A stretch of 64,000 nt of DNA, taken from the NCBI RefSeq assembly GCF_018499875.1, contig NZ_JAHBAY010000010.1, positions 270,383 to 334,382 on the forward strand, given 5' to 3'. The first letter of the stretch is position 1; each line of letters opens with the position of its first letter. Under the pieces are notes generated by a model. That model saw nothing but the letters and a program-made list of their open reading frames with translations. It was not told where the DNA came from and ran no database searches. The DNA comes from Kineosporia corallincola. Lineage in GTDB: Bacteria; Actinomycetota; Actinomycetes; Actinomycetales; Kineosporiaceae. A program made the translations under genes and the position numbers. This document shows, one piece after another, positions 25,515-34,406 of this stretch.

Positions 25515-26420
25515 GTGCTGCCCGAAGTATCGCCCCGGGTCGGTCCCGGCCTCACCTGGCTGGGGCACTCGACCGTCGTCCTCGACCTCGACGGCGCGCG
25601 GCTGCTCAGCGATCCGCTGCTGCTGCGCCACAACTGGCCGCTGCGCCGCCGGGGCCCCCGGCCGGATCCGCGGCTGTGGGAGAAACCCGACCTGGTGCTG
25701 CTGTCGCACCTGCACCACGACCACGCCGAGCTGGGCTCGCTGCGGCTGCTGCCGGGGGTGCCGGTGCTGACCGCCCCGGAGAACGCGGCCTGGTTGCGGC
25801 GGCGGGGGGTCACGGCGGCTGCGGGTGGCCCCGGGGGCGGGACCGCGGGCTCGGTCGCGAGCGGGGCCGCGGGCTCTTCGGGTGACGCTGCGGGCTCTTC
25901 GGGTGACGCTGCGGGCTCTTCGGGGGACGGGACGGGACTCGGGCCGGATGGCTGGTTCGGGGTGCCCGGGTCGAAGGTGCGGGCGCGGCTGGTGCGGGCC
26001 GACCACGGTCACCGGCCGATGCCGCACCGCCCGAACGCCGCGAACGGCCACCTGGTGCAGACGCCGGACCTGACCGTCTACCTGGCCGGCGACACCAGCC
26101 TGTACGACGAGATGGCGGACCTGCCCGCCCTGGCCGGTGGCCGGATCGACCTGGCCGTCGTGCCGATCGGCGGCTGGGGGCCGAAACTGTCCGGCGGGCA
26201 CATGGATCCGGACCAGGCCGCCCGGGCCTGCGCCCTGATCGGGGCGCGGGCGGCGGTTCCCGTGCACTGGGGCACGCTGCACGCGCCGGTGGTGGGCCGC
26301 TATCCGGCCGGATGGATGGACGCCGGCGGGGAGAACTTCGCCCGCGCCCTGCGACGGCACGCCCCCGGCTGCCGGCCCGTCGTGCTGGAGCCGGGCGCGG
26401 GCATCACGATCCCGGGCTGA
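25515..26420 (+). CDS. MBL-fold metallo-hydrolase (UlaG/lactonase-like)
   Basis: The ~301-residue protein has the beta-lactamase-like metal-binding motif SHLHHDHAELG, the LAGDTSLYDE aspartate motif and a late VPVHWGTLHAP histidine. LTWLGHSTVVLDLDG at the N-terminus is typical of the UlaG-like branch. GTG at 25515 is preferred, though GTG at 25497 is possible. Residues about 118-140 contain three in-frame copies of AAGSSGD encoded by a 21-bp tandem repeat, which forms a flexible insert between the metal motif and the next strand. The substrate is unknown. Confidence 0.88.
   Translation: MLPEVSPRVGPGLTWLGHSTVVLDLDGARLLSDPLLLRHNWPLRRRGPRPDPRLWEKPDLVLLSHLHHDHAELGSLRLLPGVPVLTAPENAAWLRRRGVTAAAGGPGGGTAGSVASGAAGSSGDAAGSSGDAAGSSGDGTGLGPDGWFGVPGSKVRARLVRADHGHRPMPHRPNAANGHLVQTPDLTVYLAGDTSLYDEMADLPALAGGRIDLAVVPIGGWGPKLSGGHMDPDQAARACALIGARAAVPVHWGTLHAPVVGRYPAGWMDAGGENFARALRRHAPGCRPVVLEPGAGITIPG
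25869..25930. repeat. 21-bp tandem repeat inside the MBL gene
   Basis: Three units of GCGGGCTCTTCGGGTGACGC plus one base start at 25869, 25890 and 25911; the third is slightly diverged. The 21-bp length keeps the frame and adds an AAGSSGD heptapeptide per copy, so copy number could vary without breaking the gene. Confidence 0.85.
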
Positions 26421-26483
26421 TCCCGGGCTGATCTCGGGCTGATCTCGGGCTGATCCCGGGCTGATCCCGGGCTGATCCCGGGC
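26411..26483. repeat. 11-bp tandem repeat spanning a stop codon
   Basis: About 6.6 copies of CCCGGGCTGAT (two copies read CTCGGGCTGAT) begin inside the last codons of the MBL gene; the first TGA of the array is its stop codon. Each unit contains CCCGGG, so any two can pair, and the array may form alternative hairpins between the convergent MBL and histidine kinase genes. Confidence 0.85.
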
Positions 26484-26541
26484 CCGGCCCAGCGTGGCCC
26501 GGCCCCAGCGTGGCCCGGCCTGCGCGTCTCGGCCGGCCGGA

Positions 26542-27669
26542 TCAACCCGCTCCAGCGGGCGCCCGGGCCGGTTCCGGTGCCCGCGGTGCGGCGGGGAGCC
26601 GGACCGTGACCATCAGCCCGCCCGCCGGGGAGGACACGAGTTCGAGGGTGCCGTGGTGGGCGCGCACGATGCTGTTCACGATGGCCAGGCCGAGCCCGGC
26701 GCCGGCGTGCTCGTCGGTGCGCACCCGCTCGCTGCCGCGTTGGAACGGCTCCAGCAGGGTCGGCAGCGTCTCCGGTGCCAGGGGACGTCCGGTGTTCGAG
26801 ACCCGCAGCACCACGCAAGCGTCTCCCGTCGCGGTGTCGACGCTGACCGTGCCACCGCCGGGAAGGTTGTGGACGATGGCGTTCTGCACCAGGTTCGTCA
26901 CCATCCTCAGCAGCAGCTCGGCCGAGCCGCTGGTGCGGGCCGGGCAGCCGCCCACGTCGAGCGTCACCCCGCGTCTCTCGGCCAGGGGGAGCAGGGCCTC
27001 GGCCGCCTCCTCGGCGGTGAGTGAGAGGTCGACGCTCTCGCGGGTGAAGTGACCGCGCTCGCCGCGGCTTAGCAGCAGCAGGGCTTCGGTGAGGTCGATG
27101 GCCCGCCGGTTGGCCGTGTTCAGGCGCTCGATCAGCTCGTCACGGTCCAGGGACGGATCGCGGCGGGCCACGTCGAGCATGGCGTGGGAGATGGCCAGCG
27201 GGGTGCGCAGCTCGTGCGAGGCGTTCGCCGCGAACCGCTGCTGCTCGGCGACGTGCGCCTGGAGCTTCTCCAGCATCGCGTCGAAAGCGTCCGCCAGTTC
27301 CCGGAACTCGTCCTGGCGGCCGGGCATCCGGATACGGTGCGACAGCGACCCCTGCCCGGCCGTGCGGGCCGCCTGCGTGATCCGGGTCAGTGGGGCGAGC
27401 ATGCGGCTGGCCAGCACCCAGCCGCCGAGCAGGCCGAACCCGAGCAGGAAGGCCAGGGTGGCGGCGGTGGCGGGCGCCAGGGCGTGGAGCACGAAGTAGC
27501 GGTTCAGCGGGAGGGCCGTGGCACCCGGGGGCTCGGTGGGGACGCCCGGCAGGTGACGCAGCAACGAGACCCAGATCGTGGCCAGCACGAGAATGCCTGC
27601 CAGGCAGAGGAACCCGGCATAGCTGAGAGTGAGCCGGAGTCGTGCGCTGAGCCCGCGCGGGCGGTTCAC
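26542..27669 (-). CDS. sensor histidine kinase
   Basis: The 375-residue membrane kinase has two transmembrane segments (about 12-32 and 65-85), a HAMP region, an H-box with phospho-accepting histidine in ASHELRTPLAISH, an N-box LVQNAIVHN, and G-boxes GAGLGLAIVNSIVRAHHG. The extracellular loop is only about 30 residues. GTG at 27669 overlaps the stop of the response regulator by four bases, so the two are coupled. The signal is unknown; a VanZ-like gene follows upstream on the same strand. Confidence 0.93.
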   Translation of the reverse strand: MNRPRGLSARLRLTLSYAGFLCLAGILVLATIWVSLLRHLPGVPTEPPGATALPLNRYFVLHALAPATAATLAFLLGFGLLGGWVLASRMLAPLTRITQAARTAGQGSLSHRIRMPGRQDEFRELADAFDAMLEKLQAHVAEQQRFAANASHELRTPLAISHAMLDVARRDPSLDRDELIERLNTANRRAIDLTEALLLLSRGERGHFTRESVDLSLTAEEAAEALLPLAERRGVTLDVGGCPARTSGSAELLLRMVTNLVQNAIVHNLPGGGTVSVDTATGDACVVLRVSNTGRPLAPETLPTLLEPFQRGSERVRTDEHAGAGLGLAIVNSIVRAHHGTLELVSSPAGGLMVTVRLPAAPRAPEPARAPAGAG

Positions 27670-28406
27670 GGCCGGTCTTCCGGGGGCATGGACGTCGGGG
27701 TGGACGTCGGGGTGGACGCCGGCGCGGATCGTGCGGTCGGGTCGGCCGGCGTCTCGATGCGGTAGCCGACGCCGGGCACGGTGGCGATGAGCCAGGGTTC
27801 GCCGAGGCGTTTACGCAGGGCGGAGACGGTGATGCGCACGGCGTTGGTGAGTGGGTCGGCGTTCTCGTCCCAGGCCCGGGCCAGCAGTTCCTCCGCGCTC
27901 ACCACCCCGCCCTCGGCGGCCATGAGCACCTCCAGCACCGCGAACTGCTTGCGGGTGAGCGCGACGTAGTGCCCGTCGCGGAACACCTCACGCCGGAACG
28001 GGTCCAGCCGTAGCCCCGCCACCGCGCGCACCGGCGGCCGGGGCTGCGCCCGGCGCCGGTCCAGGGCCCGCAGCCGCAGCACCAGTTCCCGCAGGTCGAA
28101 CGGCTTGGTCAGGTAGTCGTCGGCGCCGAGCCCGAACCCGGAGACCTTGTCGTCGATCCGGTCGGCGGCGGTGAGCATGAGGATCGGGATGCCGCTGCCG
28201 GACGACACGATGTGCCGCGCCACCTCGTCGCCGGAGGGACCCGGCACGTCGCGGTCGAGCACCGCCAGGTCGTAGGTGTTGAGATCGAGCAGTTCGAGGG
28301 CGTGGTCACCGTCACCCGCGATGTCGGCGGCGATCGCCTCCAGCCGCAGCCCGTCGCGCACGGCCTCGGCCAGATGGGGTTCGTCTTCCACGATCAGCAC
28401 ACGCAT
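27666..28406 (-). CDS. OmpR-family response regulator
   Basis: The 246-residue protein has a receiver domain (residues 1-115; VEDEPHLAEAV, phospho-Asp in LAVLDRDVPGPSG, conserved lysine in DDYLTKPFD) and an OmpR winged helix (about 125-222; LTRKQFAVLEVLM, ENADPLTNAVRITVSALRKRLG). The C-terminal tail has short STPTSTPT repeats encoded by a small tandem repeat near 27685-27720. It is the first gene of the two-component pair. Confidence 0.94.
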   Translation of the reverse strand: MRVLIVEDEPHLAEAVRDGLRLEAIAADIAGDGDHALELLDLNTYDLAVLDRDVPGPSGDEVARHIVSSGSGIPILMLTAADRIDDKVSGFGLGADDYLTKPFDLRELVLRLRALDRRRAQPRPPVRAVAGLRLDPFRREVFRDGHYVALTRKQFAVLEVLMAAEGGVVSAEELLARAWDENADPLTNAVRITVSALRKRLGEPWLIATVPGVGYRIETPADPTARSAPASTPTSTPTSMPPEDRP

Positions 28407-28455
28407 GTCTGGCCCCTACGACGGCGAAGTGGGCGCATCCGGACGGCTCACCAGC

Positions 28456-29121
28456 TTATCCCGGCCGGTTCCACCAGGGGCGCGACAGCAGGCCCGCCAG
28501 CAGCGCCCCGGTGGCGTTGACCAGCACGTCGTCCACCGACGACACCCGGTCGAGACGCAGCACGTACTGCGCGGTCTCGATCAGGACCGAGCCCGCGGCG
28601 CCGAGGGCCAGCACCCGCGGCAGTGACGCCACCGCCGCGAACCGGACCGGTGCGAAGAACCCCAGGGCCGCCAGCACCAGCAGGTTGCCGCCGATCCCGG
28701 GCAGTCCCGTCGTGGCCAGGTCGCGCAGCGGCACCAGGCTCAGCCGGCCGGGCACCACCCCGGCCCCGGAGCCCGGCATCGTGGTGAGCCACACGAACGG
28801 CACGGTGCCGTAGACCATTCCGACCTCGGCCAGCGACCGGAGCCAGGCCCGCGAAACCCCCGCGGCCCGCCGCCGGCGGCTCAGCGCCCAGGCCGTCAGG
28901 AGGGCCACGGGCGCCCCGAGCAGCGTCACGAACAGCACCCCGTTGAACGTGTCGAGGCAGCCGTGCGGACGGCCGGCCAGGCAGGTGGGCGCGGACATCA
29001 GGAGCGGCCCGCGCAGAACGGTGGCCGCGGCGACGACGGCGAGCAGGCCGAGCCCGGCCAGGGCGGTCTGCGCCGCCCGGCGGCCCGGGTGCGCCGCCTG
29101 GGAGGGCGTACCGAGAGTCAT
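28456..29121 (-). CDS. VanZ-like membrane protein
   Basis: The 221-residue protein has about five hydrophobic segments and the VanZ-type LRLDRVSSVDDVLVNATGALLAG motif near the C-terminus. VanZ relatives include a teicoplanin-resistance factor, but most have no known role. ATG at 29121 is chosen over an upstream TTG. It lies 49 bases upstream of the two-component genes on the same strand and could be co-transcribed with them. Confidence 0.85.
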   Translation of the reverse strand: MTLGTPSQAAHPGRRAAQTALAGLGLLAVVAAATVLRGPLLMSAPTCLAGRPHGCLDTFNGVLFVTLLGAPVALLTAWALSRRRRAAGVSRAWLRSLAEVGMVYGTVPFVWLTTMPGSGAGVVPGRLSLVPLRDLATTGLPGIGGNLLVLAALGFFAPVRFAAVASLPRVLALGAAGSVLIETAQYVLRLDRVSSVDDVLVNATGALLAGLLSRPWWNRPG

Positions 29122-29244
29122 GCCGCTACCCAACCCGGAAGCGGGTTGCCCCGGCGTATGCGTTCGCCGATACGTCCGCGATACACGCCGGCGCCGTGAA
29201 CCCGCTGCATCACGGGCCGGACGGCCGTGGCCGGGGAGTGCCGA

Positions 29245-31365
29245 TCAGGATCCGGGTGCCGCGGCATCCGCTCGCCGGGCCCCGCACCGCTCCAGCCAGC
29301 GCACCAGCTGCCGGTGCACCATGTCCGCCCCGTAGAGCAGTTCCTCGCCCTCCACGGTGCGGTCGAGCAGGTCCGGGTCGACCGGCCAGCCGGCCGGGTG
29401 CACCAGCACGGCCTGGTTCTGCCAGCCGCCCAGCCCGCCGTGCGAGCCGACGAGTTCCTCGAACGCGTGCACCTCCCCGGTGCGCGCGTGCAGGGTCGAA
29501 TGCACATACAGGTCAGGGGCGTTGCGCATCTGCGCCACCCGGATCAGGTCGGCGGCGGCGCGGGGGCCGAAACCGGCGAGCGGGTCCCGGCCCTCCACGA
29601 GGTCCTCCAGCAGCACCCGGATGCCCGCACGGCCCATCACCAGGGGACCGCGGGCGCTGTCGACCACCACGAAGCCGATGCCGGGTTCGGTCAGCAGGCC
29701 GGGGATCAGGCCGGGCAGGTCCTCGGTCAGCGTCTCGGCGCCGACCCGGCCGGGACGTCGCGGGAACCAGACCAGGCCGAGGTTGCCCGACCCGACCACC
29801 ACCAGCTCCGGGCGCTCGCCCTCGTCGGCCGAGGGGGTCGCCGCCGAGGTGGGACCGGCCAGCATCCCCGAGTCCCCGGCCCGTTCCACCCTCCGCCGGG
29901 CCCAGCGCGTGCGCGGGGGCCGGCCGGTGGTGAGCACGTCGCGCAGCAGCGCGTTGAACGGGCCCCAGCCCTCCACGTCGCCGGTCTCGGCCACCGTCTG
30001 CCCGGGCGCGGTGCCCGCGTGCTCCCGCACCGCGGCCTCCAGGGTGCGCCCGGTCAGCTGCCGGAACGTCGTCCCCTGGCTCTGACCGTGGTCGGAGAGC
30101 ACGACGAACCGGTAGTCCCGCGGTGCGGCCGCCGCCACCCGTTCCAGGGTGCGCAGGGTCAGGTCGAGCCCGGCCAGGGCGTCGATCGACTCGGGCCGGG
30201 AGACCCCGGCGTGGTGCGCGATCTCGTCGTAGTCGACGAAGTCCACGAAGATCACCGGGGCCGCGGCCATCATGTGCTCGGCGACCAGCGCCACGTTGAG
30301 GTCCCTGAGGACGACGTTGGTGATCCCGCGCAGCGCGACGTACGCACCCCGCCGCGGGATCCGTGGCTCGATACCGCGCACCCGCTGCTGGCGTCCCTGG
30401 TACAGCTCCTTGACGATCTCCGCGACGGTGCGCACCAGGGTGCGGGCCGCCACGAAAGGGCTGAAGAAGAAACGGATGTAGGCGCTTCCGGGGCCCAGGT
30501 CGCCGCGCCGCGCGGCCCGGCTCATCACCATCAGCGAGGTCGGGGCGTCGCCGCTGAACATGTTCGACACGCTGACCCCGCCGTCGGCCAGCAGCCCCCG
30601 CCCGTCCGACAGCCGGGACTCGATCTCGGCGGCGTCCCCGGGGCGGTTGGCCACCATCAGCCGGCCGGTGTCCTTCTCGTACCACCGGAACGCCGGGATG
30701 CCGTCGTTGCCGCCGTGCAGCAGAGCCGCCTGGCTGGCCGGGGTGGTCGAGGGCACCCGGGCCCACCACGGCGTCATCTCGTGCGAGCCGGACCGCACCC
30801 AGTGCGACAGCGTCGGCAGTACCCCGGACACGATGCCGTTCTGGAGCAGCGGGTAGGGCAGCCCGTCGATCTGCACGATCACCACGCCGCACGGGATCTC
30901 GCGCGGCACCTCGGCGCCGCTGCGCCGCCGCCGGGCCTCACCCCGCCGGATCAGGTCGCCCACCACGTAGGAGCTGTCGTTGACACTCACCACCGACCGG
31001 GTGACGGCGGCCAGCAGGCCCACCATCAGCAGGGTCTGCGCCACCGCCTCCACCCCGGTGACGACCACCCCCGGCACCACCAGCAGCGCCAGCATGATCA
31101 GCGCCACCTGCGCGGTCAGCCCGAGGAACAGGGCGGTGAACGCCCCCGCCAGACCCGCCACCAGACGCAGCGCGGGCCGGGCCGTCGCGTCCACCGCGGC
31201 CGTCACCGCGGCCACCGCGAAGGCCCACCACCAGTGCGCGATCTCGAGACCGGCCAGCACCCACGACGACACCAGCAGGGCGGCCGCGTTCGGGACCAGC
31301 CCGATCAGGGCGTCCCGCAGGTCGCGACCGGAGATGATCAACGACCTCGGCACAACCGGCAACAT
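29245..31365 (-). CDS. membrane-anchored alkaline-phosphatase-superfamily protein with holin-like N-terminus
   Basis: The ~706-residue protein joins an N-terminal membrane block of four segments (about 10-130), similar to the phage-holin-4/DUF family, to a C-terminal type I phosphodiesterase/alkaline-phosphatase-fold domain. Metal-binding pieces are visible in VVIVQIDGLPYPLLQ (Asp), STTPASQAALLHGG (Thr nucleophile region), FVDFVDYDEIAHHAG and VVLSDHGQSQG. The substrate is likely a lipid- or polymer-linked phosphate at the membrane. ATG at 31365 lacks a strong ribosome site, so a later start is possible. Confidence 0.82.
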   Translation of the reverse strand: MLPVVPRSLIISGRDLRDALIGLVPNAAALLVSSWVLAGLEIAHWWWAFAVAAVTAAVDATARPALRLVAGLAGAFTALFLGLTAQVALIMLALLVVPGVVVTGVEAVAQTLLMVGLLAAVTRSVVSVNDSSYVVGDLIRRGEARRRRSGAEVPREIPCGVVIVQIDGLPYPLLQNGIVSGVLPTLSHWVRSGSHEMTPWWARVPSTTPASQAALLHGGNDGIPAFRWYEKDTGRLMVANRPGDAAEIESRLSDGRGLLADGGVSVSNMFSGDAPTSLMVMSRAARRGDLGPGSAYIRFFFSPFVAARTLVRTVAEIVKELYQGRQQRVRGIEPRIPRRGAYVALRGITNVVLRDLNVALVAEHMMAAAPVIFVDFVDYDEIAHHAGVSRPESIDALAGLDLTLRTLERVAAAAPRDYRFVVLSDHGQSQGTTFRQLTGRTLEAAVREHAGTAPGQTVAETGDVEGWGPFNALLRDVLTTGRPPRTRWARRRVERAGDSGMLAGPTSAATPSADEGERPELVVVGSGNLGLVWFPRRPGRVGAETLTEDLPGLIPGLLTEPGIGFVVVDSARGPLVMGRAGIRVLLEDLVEGRDPLAGFGPRAAADLIRVAQMRNAPDLYVHSTLHARTGEVHAFEELVGSHGGLGGWQNQAVLVHPAGWPVDPDLLDRTVEGEELLYGADMVHRQLVRWLERCGARRADAAAPGS

Positions 31366-31374
31366 TAACCGCAA

Positions 31375-31405
31375 AGGGCGGGACGCATCCCTCGCGTCCC
31401 GCCCT
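31375..31405 (-). terminator. terminator of the GH3 gene
   Basis: AGGGCGGGACGC (31375-31386) pairs perfectly with 31394-31405 across a 7-base loop. On the minus strand the stem follows the GH3 stop at 31416 and is followed by TTT, as expected of an intrinsic terminator. Confidence 0.8.
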
Positions 31406-31415
31406 CCGGACCGGC

Positions 31416-33659
31416 TCAGCCCTGGGCCGCGTCCTTCAGCAGGACCGCGAGCGTCCCCTCCACGTCGCTCACCCCGCCGAACGAGATCACGTTGCGCATC
31501 GGGATGTCGTCGATCATCGCGGTCATCGCCGGGTCGGAGAACATCGCCCCGGCCGCGCCCAGTCCGGTGACGAAGCCCTCCAGCACCTTCGCGCCCTGCG
31601 GGTGCTGCGAGAACTCCCCGTAGGTGGACTGCTCGTCCAGCACCGGCACGACAGCCGGCAGGTCGAGCGTGATCGACGTGGTGTGCCGGATGTCGCGCGA
31701 GGAGGCCCCGACCTCGATCAGGTACTCGCCCGGCTCGGCCAGCCAGCCGGTGGGCGCCCAGTAGGCGAACGCCCGCTCGTCCAGCTCCAGCCGCACCCGC
31801 CGGGACTCGCCCGCGGCCAGCCGCACCTTGCTGAACGCCCGCAGCTCGTGGGCCGGCCGGTCGACGCCCGCCACCGGGTCGGCCACGTACACCTGCACCA
31901 CCTCGGCCCCGGCCCGGTCGCCGGTGTTGGTCACGGTGACCTCGACCACCGCGGCCGCGACCTTCGGGTCGGCGACCGTGACGGCCACGTCCGAGAACTC
32001 GAAAGTGGTGTAGCCCAGCCCGAAACCGAACGGGAAGGCGACGTCGCGGCCGATCGTGTCGTACCAGCGGTAGCCCACGTAGACGCGCTCGCCGTAGACC
32101 ACCTTGCGGTCGCTGCCCGGCCAGTTCACGAACGCCGGGGTGTCGGCCAGGCGCAGCGGCAGGGTCTCGGCCAGACGGCCCTCCGGCTCGGCCGCCCCGA
32201 ACAGGATGTCGGCCGCGGCCAGGCCGCTCGCCTGCCCGCCGAGCCACATCTCCAGCACCGCGGCGGCGTCGGTGATGCCGTCGGCCGACACGACGGCACC
32301 GTTGCTGAGCACCACGACGACGCGCTGGTTCGCGGCCAGCAGCGCGGTCAGCAGCCGGGTCTGCACCGGAGCCAGGTCGAGGTGCGAGCGGTCGAAGCCC
32401 TCGGACTCCTCGGCGTCGGGCAGTCCCAGGAACGCGACCACGACGTCGGCCTCGGAGGCCGCCTTCACCGCGGCCTCGCGCAGGGCCTCCTCGTTGCTGC
32501 CGTCGAAGGTGAAGCCCGGCTCGAACGACACCGCGCGGGTGGTGGTGGCCCGGATCGCGCTCAGCGCGTCGTCCAGCTTGGTCGGGTTGATGTGCGAGCT
32601 GCCGGCGCCCTGGTAGCGCGGGGTGCGGGCGAACTCGCCGACGACGGCGATCCGGCCGCCCTCGGCCGGGTCCAGCGGCAGCAGGCCGCCGTCGTTCTTC
32701 AGCAGCACCGAACCGGCCGCCGCGGTCCGGCGGGCCAGGGCGTGGTGGGCGTCGGTCAGCTCGGCGACGCTCTTCGGAGCCTGCTCACCCCGCGCGGCGC
32801 GCAGCCGCTCGTGCACCGAGACCACCCGTTCGGCGGCCTGGTCGAGCAGCGTCTCGTCCAGCGTCCCCGCCTTCACCGCGGCGACGATCGCGGCCGGGCC
32901 GCGATCGCCGGAGGAGGGCATCTCCAGGTCCAGGCCAGCGGCCACGGCGGCGACCGGGTCGACCACGGCGCCCCAGTCCGACACCACGTAGCCGGTGAAA
33001 CCCCAGTCCCCGCGCAGCACGTCGGTCAGCAGCCAGTGGTTCTGCGACGCGTAGGTGCCGTTGATCTTGTTGTACGAGCACATCACGGTGGCCGGCTGGG
33101 CCTGCGTCACGGTGCGCTCGAACGCCGGGAAGTAGATCTCCCGCAGCGAGCGCTCGTCGACCTCCGCGCTCACCCGCATCCGGTCGGTCTCCTGGTTGTT
33201 CGCCGCGTAGTGCTTCAGCGAGGCGCCGACGCCCTGCGACTGCACACCCTTCACCCAGGCGGTGCCGAGGGCGCCCGCCAACAGCGGGTCCTCGGAGAAG
33301 TACTCGAAGTTGCGGCCGCACAGCGGGGATCGCTTGATGTTGACGCCCGGCCCGAGCAGCACGTCGACGTCCAGGGCCCGCGACTCGGCGCCCAGCGCCT
33401 GGCCGACCTCCTCGACCAGCTCCGGGTCCCAGGTGGAGCCGAGGGCGGCCGCGGTCGGGAACGCGGTGGCCGGGTGGCTGGCGTTGAGTCCGAGGTGGTC
33501 GGACTCGCCGGCCTGCATCCGCACGCCGTGCGGGCCGTCGGTGAGGGTGGCGGCCGGGATGCCGACGCGGTCGACGGACCGGGTCGTCCAGAACGACGCC
33601 CCGGAGACGAGCGACGCCTTCTCCTCGAGCGTCAGCTGGCTGATCAGCGGATGTGTCAT
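31416..33659 (-). CDS. glycoside hydrolase family 3 beta-glucosidase
   Basis: The 747-residue protein has the GH3 layout. The N-terminal TIM barrel carries DGPHGVR and [10 protein letters not shown] and ends with the catalytic nucleophile Asp in [13 protein letters not shown]; a second alpha/beta domain and a fibronectin-III-like C-terminus follow. No signal peptide is present, so it likely acts in the cytoplasm on imported beta-glucosides. GAGGAG precedes the ATG at 33659. It is divergent from a TetR regulator whose operator lies between them. Confidence 0.95.
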   Translation of the reverse strand: MTHPLISQLTLEEKASLVSGASFWTTRSVDRVGIPAATLTDGPHGVRMQAGESDHLGLNASHPATAFPTAAALGSTWDPELVEEVGQALGAESRALDVDVLLGPGVNIKRSPLCGRNFEYFSEDPLLAGALGTAWVKGVQSQGVGASLKHYAANNQETDRMRVSAEVDERSLREIYFPAFERTVTQAQPATVMCSYNKINGTYASQNHWLLTDVLRGDWGFTGYVVSDWGAVVDPVAAVAAGLDLEMPSSGDRGPAAIVAAVKAGTLDETLLDQAAERVVSVHERLRAARGEQAPKSVAELTDAHHALARRTAAAGSVLLKNDGGLLPLDPAEGGRIAVVGEFARTPRYQGAGSSHINPTKLDDALSAIRATTTRAVSFEPGFTFDGSNEEALREAAVKAASEADVVVAFLGLPDAEESEGFDRSHLDLAPVQTRLLTALLAANQRVVVVLSNGAVVSADGITDAAAVLEMWLGGQASGLAAADILFGAAEPEGRLAETLPLRLADTPAFVNWPGSDRKVVYGERVYVGYRWYDTIGRDVAFPFGFGLGYTTFEFSDVAVTVADPKVAAAVVEVTVTNTGDRAGAEVVQVYVADPVAGVDRPAHELRAFSKVRLAAGESRRVRLELDERAFAYWAPTGWLAEPGEYLIEVGASSRDIRHTTSITLDLPAVVPVLDEQSTYGEFSQHPQGAKVLEGFVTGLGAAGAMFSDPAMTAMIDDIPMRNVISFGGVSDVEGTLAVLLKDAAQG

Positions 33660-33707
33660 CGGATCTCCTCGTTGAGGGCGGTTCGGTGGATGCACCGTAA
33701 CTGAAAT

Positions 33708-33723
33708 TCGACCACTTGGTCGA
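33708..33723. promoter_or_regulatory. TetR-type operator between GH3 and TetR genes
   Basis: TCGACC-ACTT-GGTCGA is a perfect 6-bp inverted repeat with a 4-base centre, located between the divergent GH3 gene and the TetR gene. Repression of both by the TetR protein is the natural reading, inferred from position. Confidence 0.6.
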
Positions 33724-33760
33724 GTATCGCTCGGGAGATTCACCCGGTAACGTCACGGCG

Positions 33761-34363
33761 GTGGGCGGTTCAACGACAGGACGACGCGGGCCGTACGCCG
33801 GCACCGCCGCGCGGCGGCGCACCATCCTGGAATCCGCCTTCGAGGTGTTCTCCGAGGCCGGTTACCGCGGCGGCTCCATGCGGGACATCGCCCAGCGCAT
33901 CGGCATCGCCCACACCACGCTGCTGCACCACTTCTCCTCCAAGAGCGACCTGCTGGCCGGGGTGCTCGAACTGCGCGACGAGCACGACCAGCCCGGCCTG
34001 GCCGAGGCCGGCGGCGCCGGCATCCTGCGGCAGCTGGTCGAGGTGGTGCGCCGCAACCAGCGCACGCCCGGTCTGACCGAGCTCTACTGCATCCTGTCCG
34101 CCGAGGCCACGGCCCCCGGCCACCCTGCCCACGAGTGGTTCCGAGAGCGCTACGTGCGCACCGTCGGCCACACCCGCGCGGCCCTGGAGCAGATGGCGCA
34201 ACGCGGCGAGCTGCGCGAGGGCGTCGACCCGGCCCGCGAGGCCCAGCGCATCGTCGCCCTGATGGACGGCCTCCAGGTGCAGTGGCTGCTCGATCGCGAC
34301 TCCATCGACATGGCCGCCCAGATGCGGGAGTACCTGCGCCGCGTGAGTGTGCCGGAGATCTAG
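33761..34363 (+). CDS. TetR family regulator
   Basis: The 200-residue protein has a TetR HTH (residues about 18-65; RRTILESAFEVFSEAGYRGG and AHTTLLHHFSSKSDLL) and a helical ligand domain. GTG at 33761 is preferred: the sequence TAACGT at 33748-33753 is a -10 match 7 bases before it, which fits a leaderless transcript. It is divergent from the beta-glucosidase gene and probably represses it until a beta-glucoside is present. Confidence 0.9.
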   Translation: MGGSTTGRRGPYAGTAARRRTILESAFEVFSEAGYRGGSMRDIAQRIGIAHTTLLHHFSSKSDLLAGVLELRDEHDQPGLAEAGGAGILRQLVEVVRRNQRTPGLTELYCILSAEATAPGHPAHEWFRERYVRTVGHTRAALEQMAQRGELREGVDPAREAQRIVALMDGLQVQWLLDRDSIDMAAQMREYLRRVSVPEI

Positions 34364-34406
34364 CGATCCGCTTGACGATGTCCGGTTCGCCCAGTTCGCT
34401 AGGGGT

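Noticed and set aside
29245..32247. A single 1000-codon reading frame joining the phosphodiesterase to sequence inside the GH3 gene
   Set aside because: The upstream third is antisense-type sequence over the real GH3 frame. A terminator hairpin at 31375-31405 separates the two genes.
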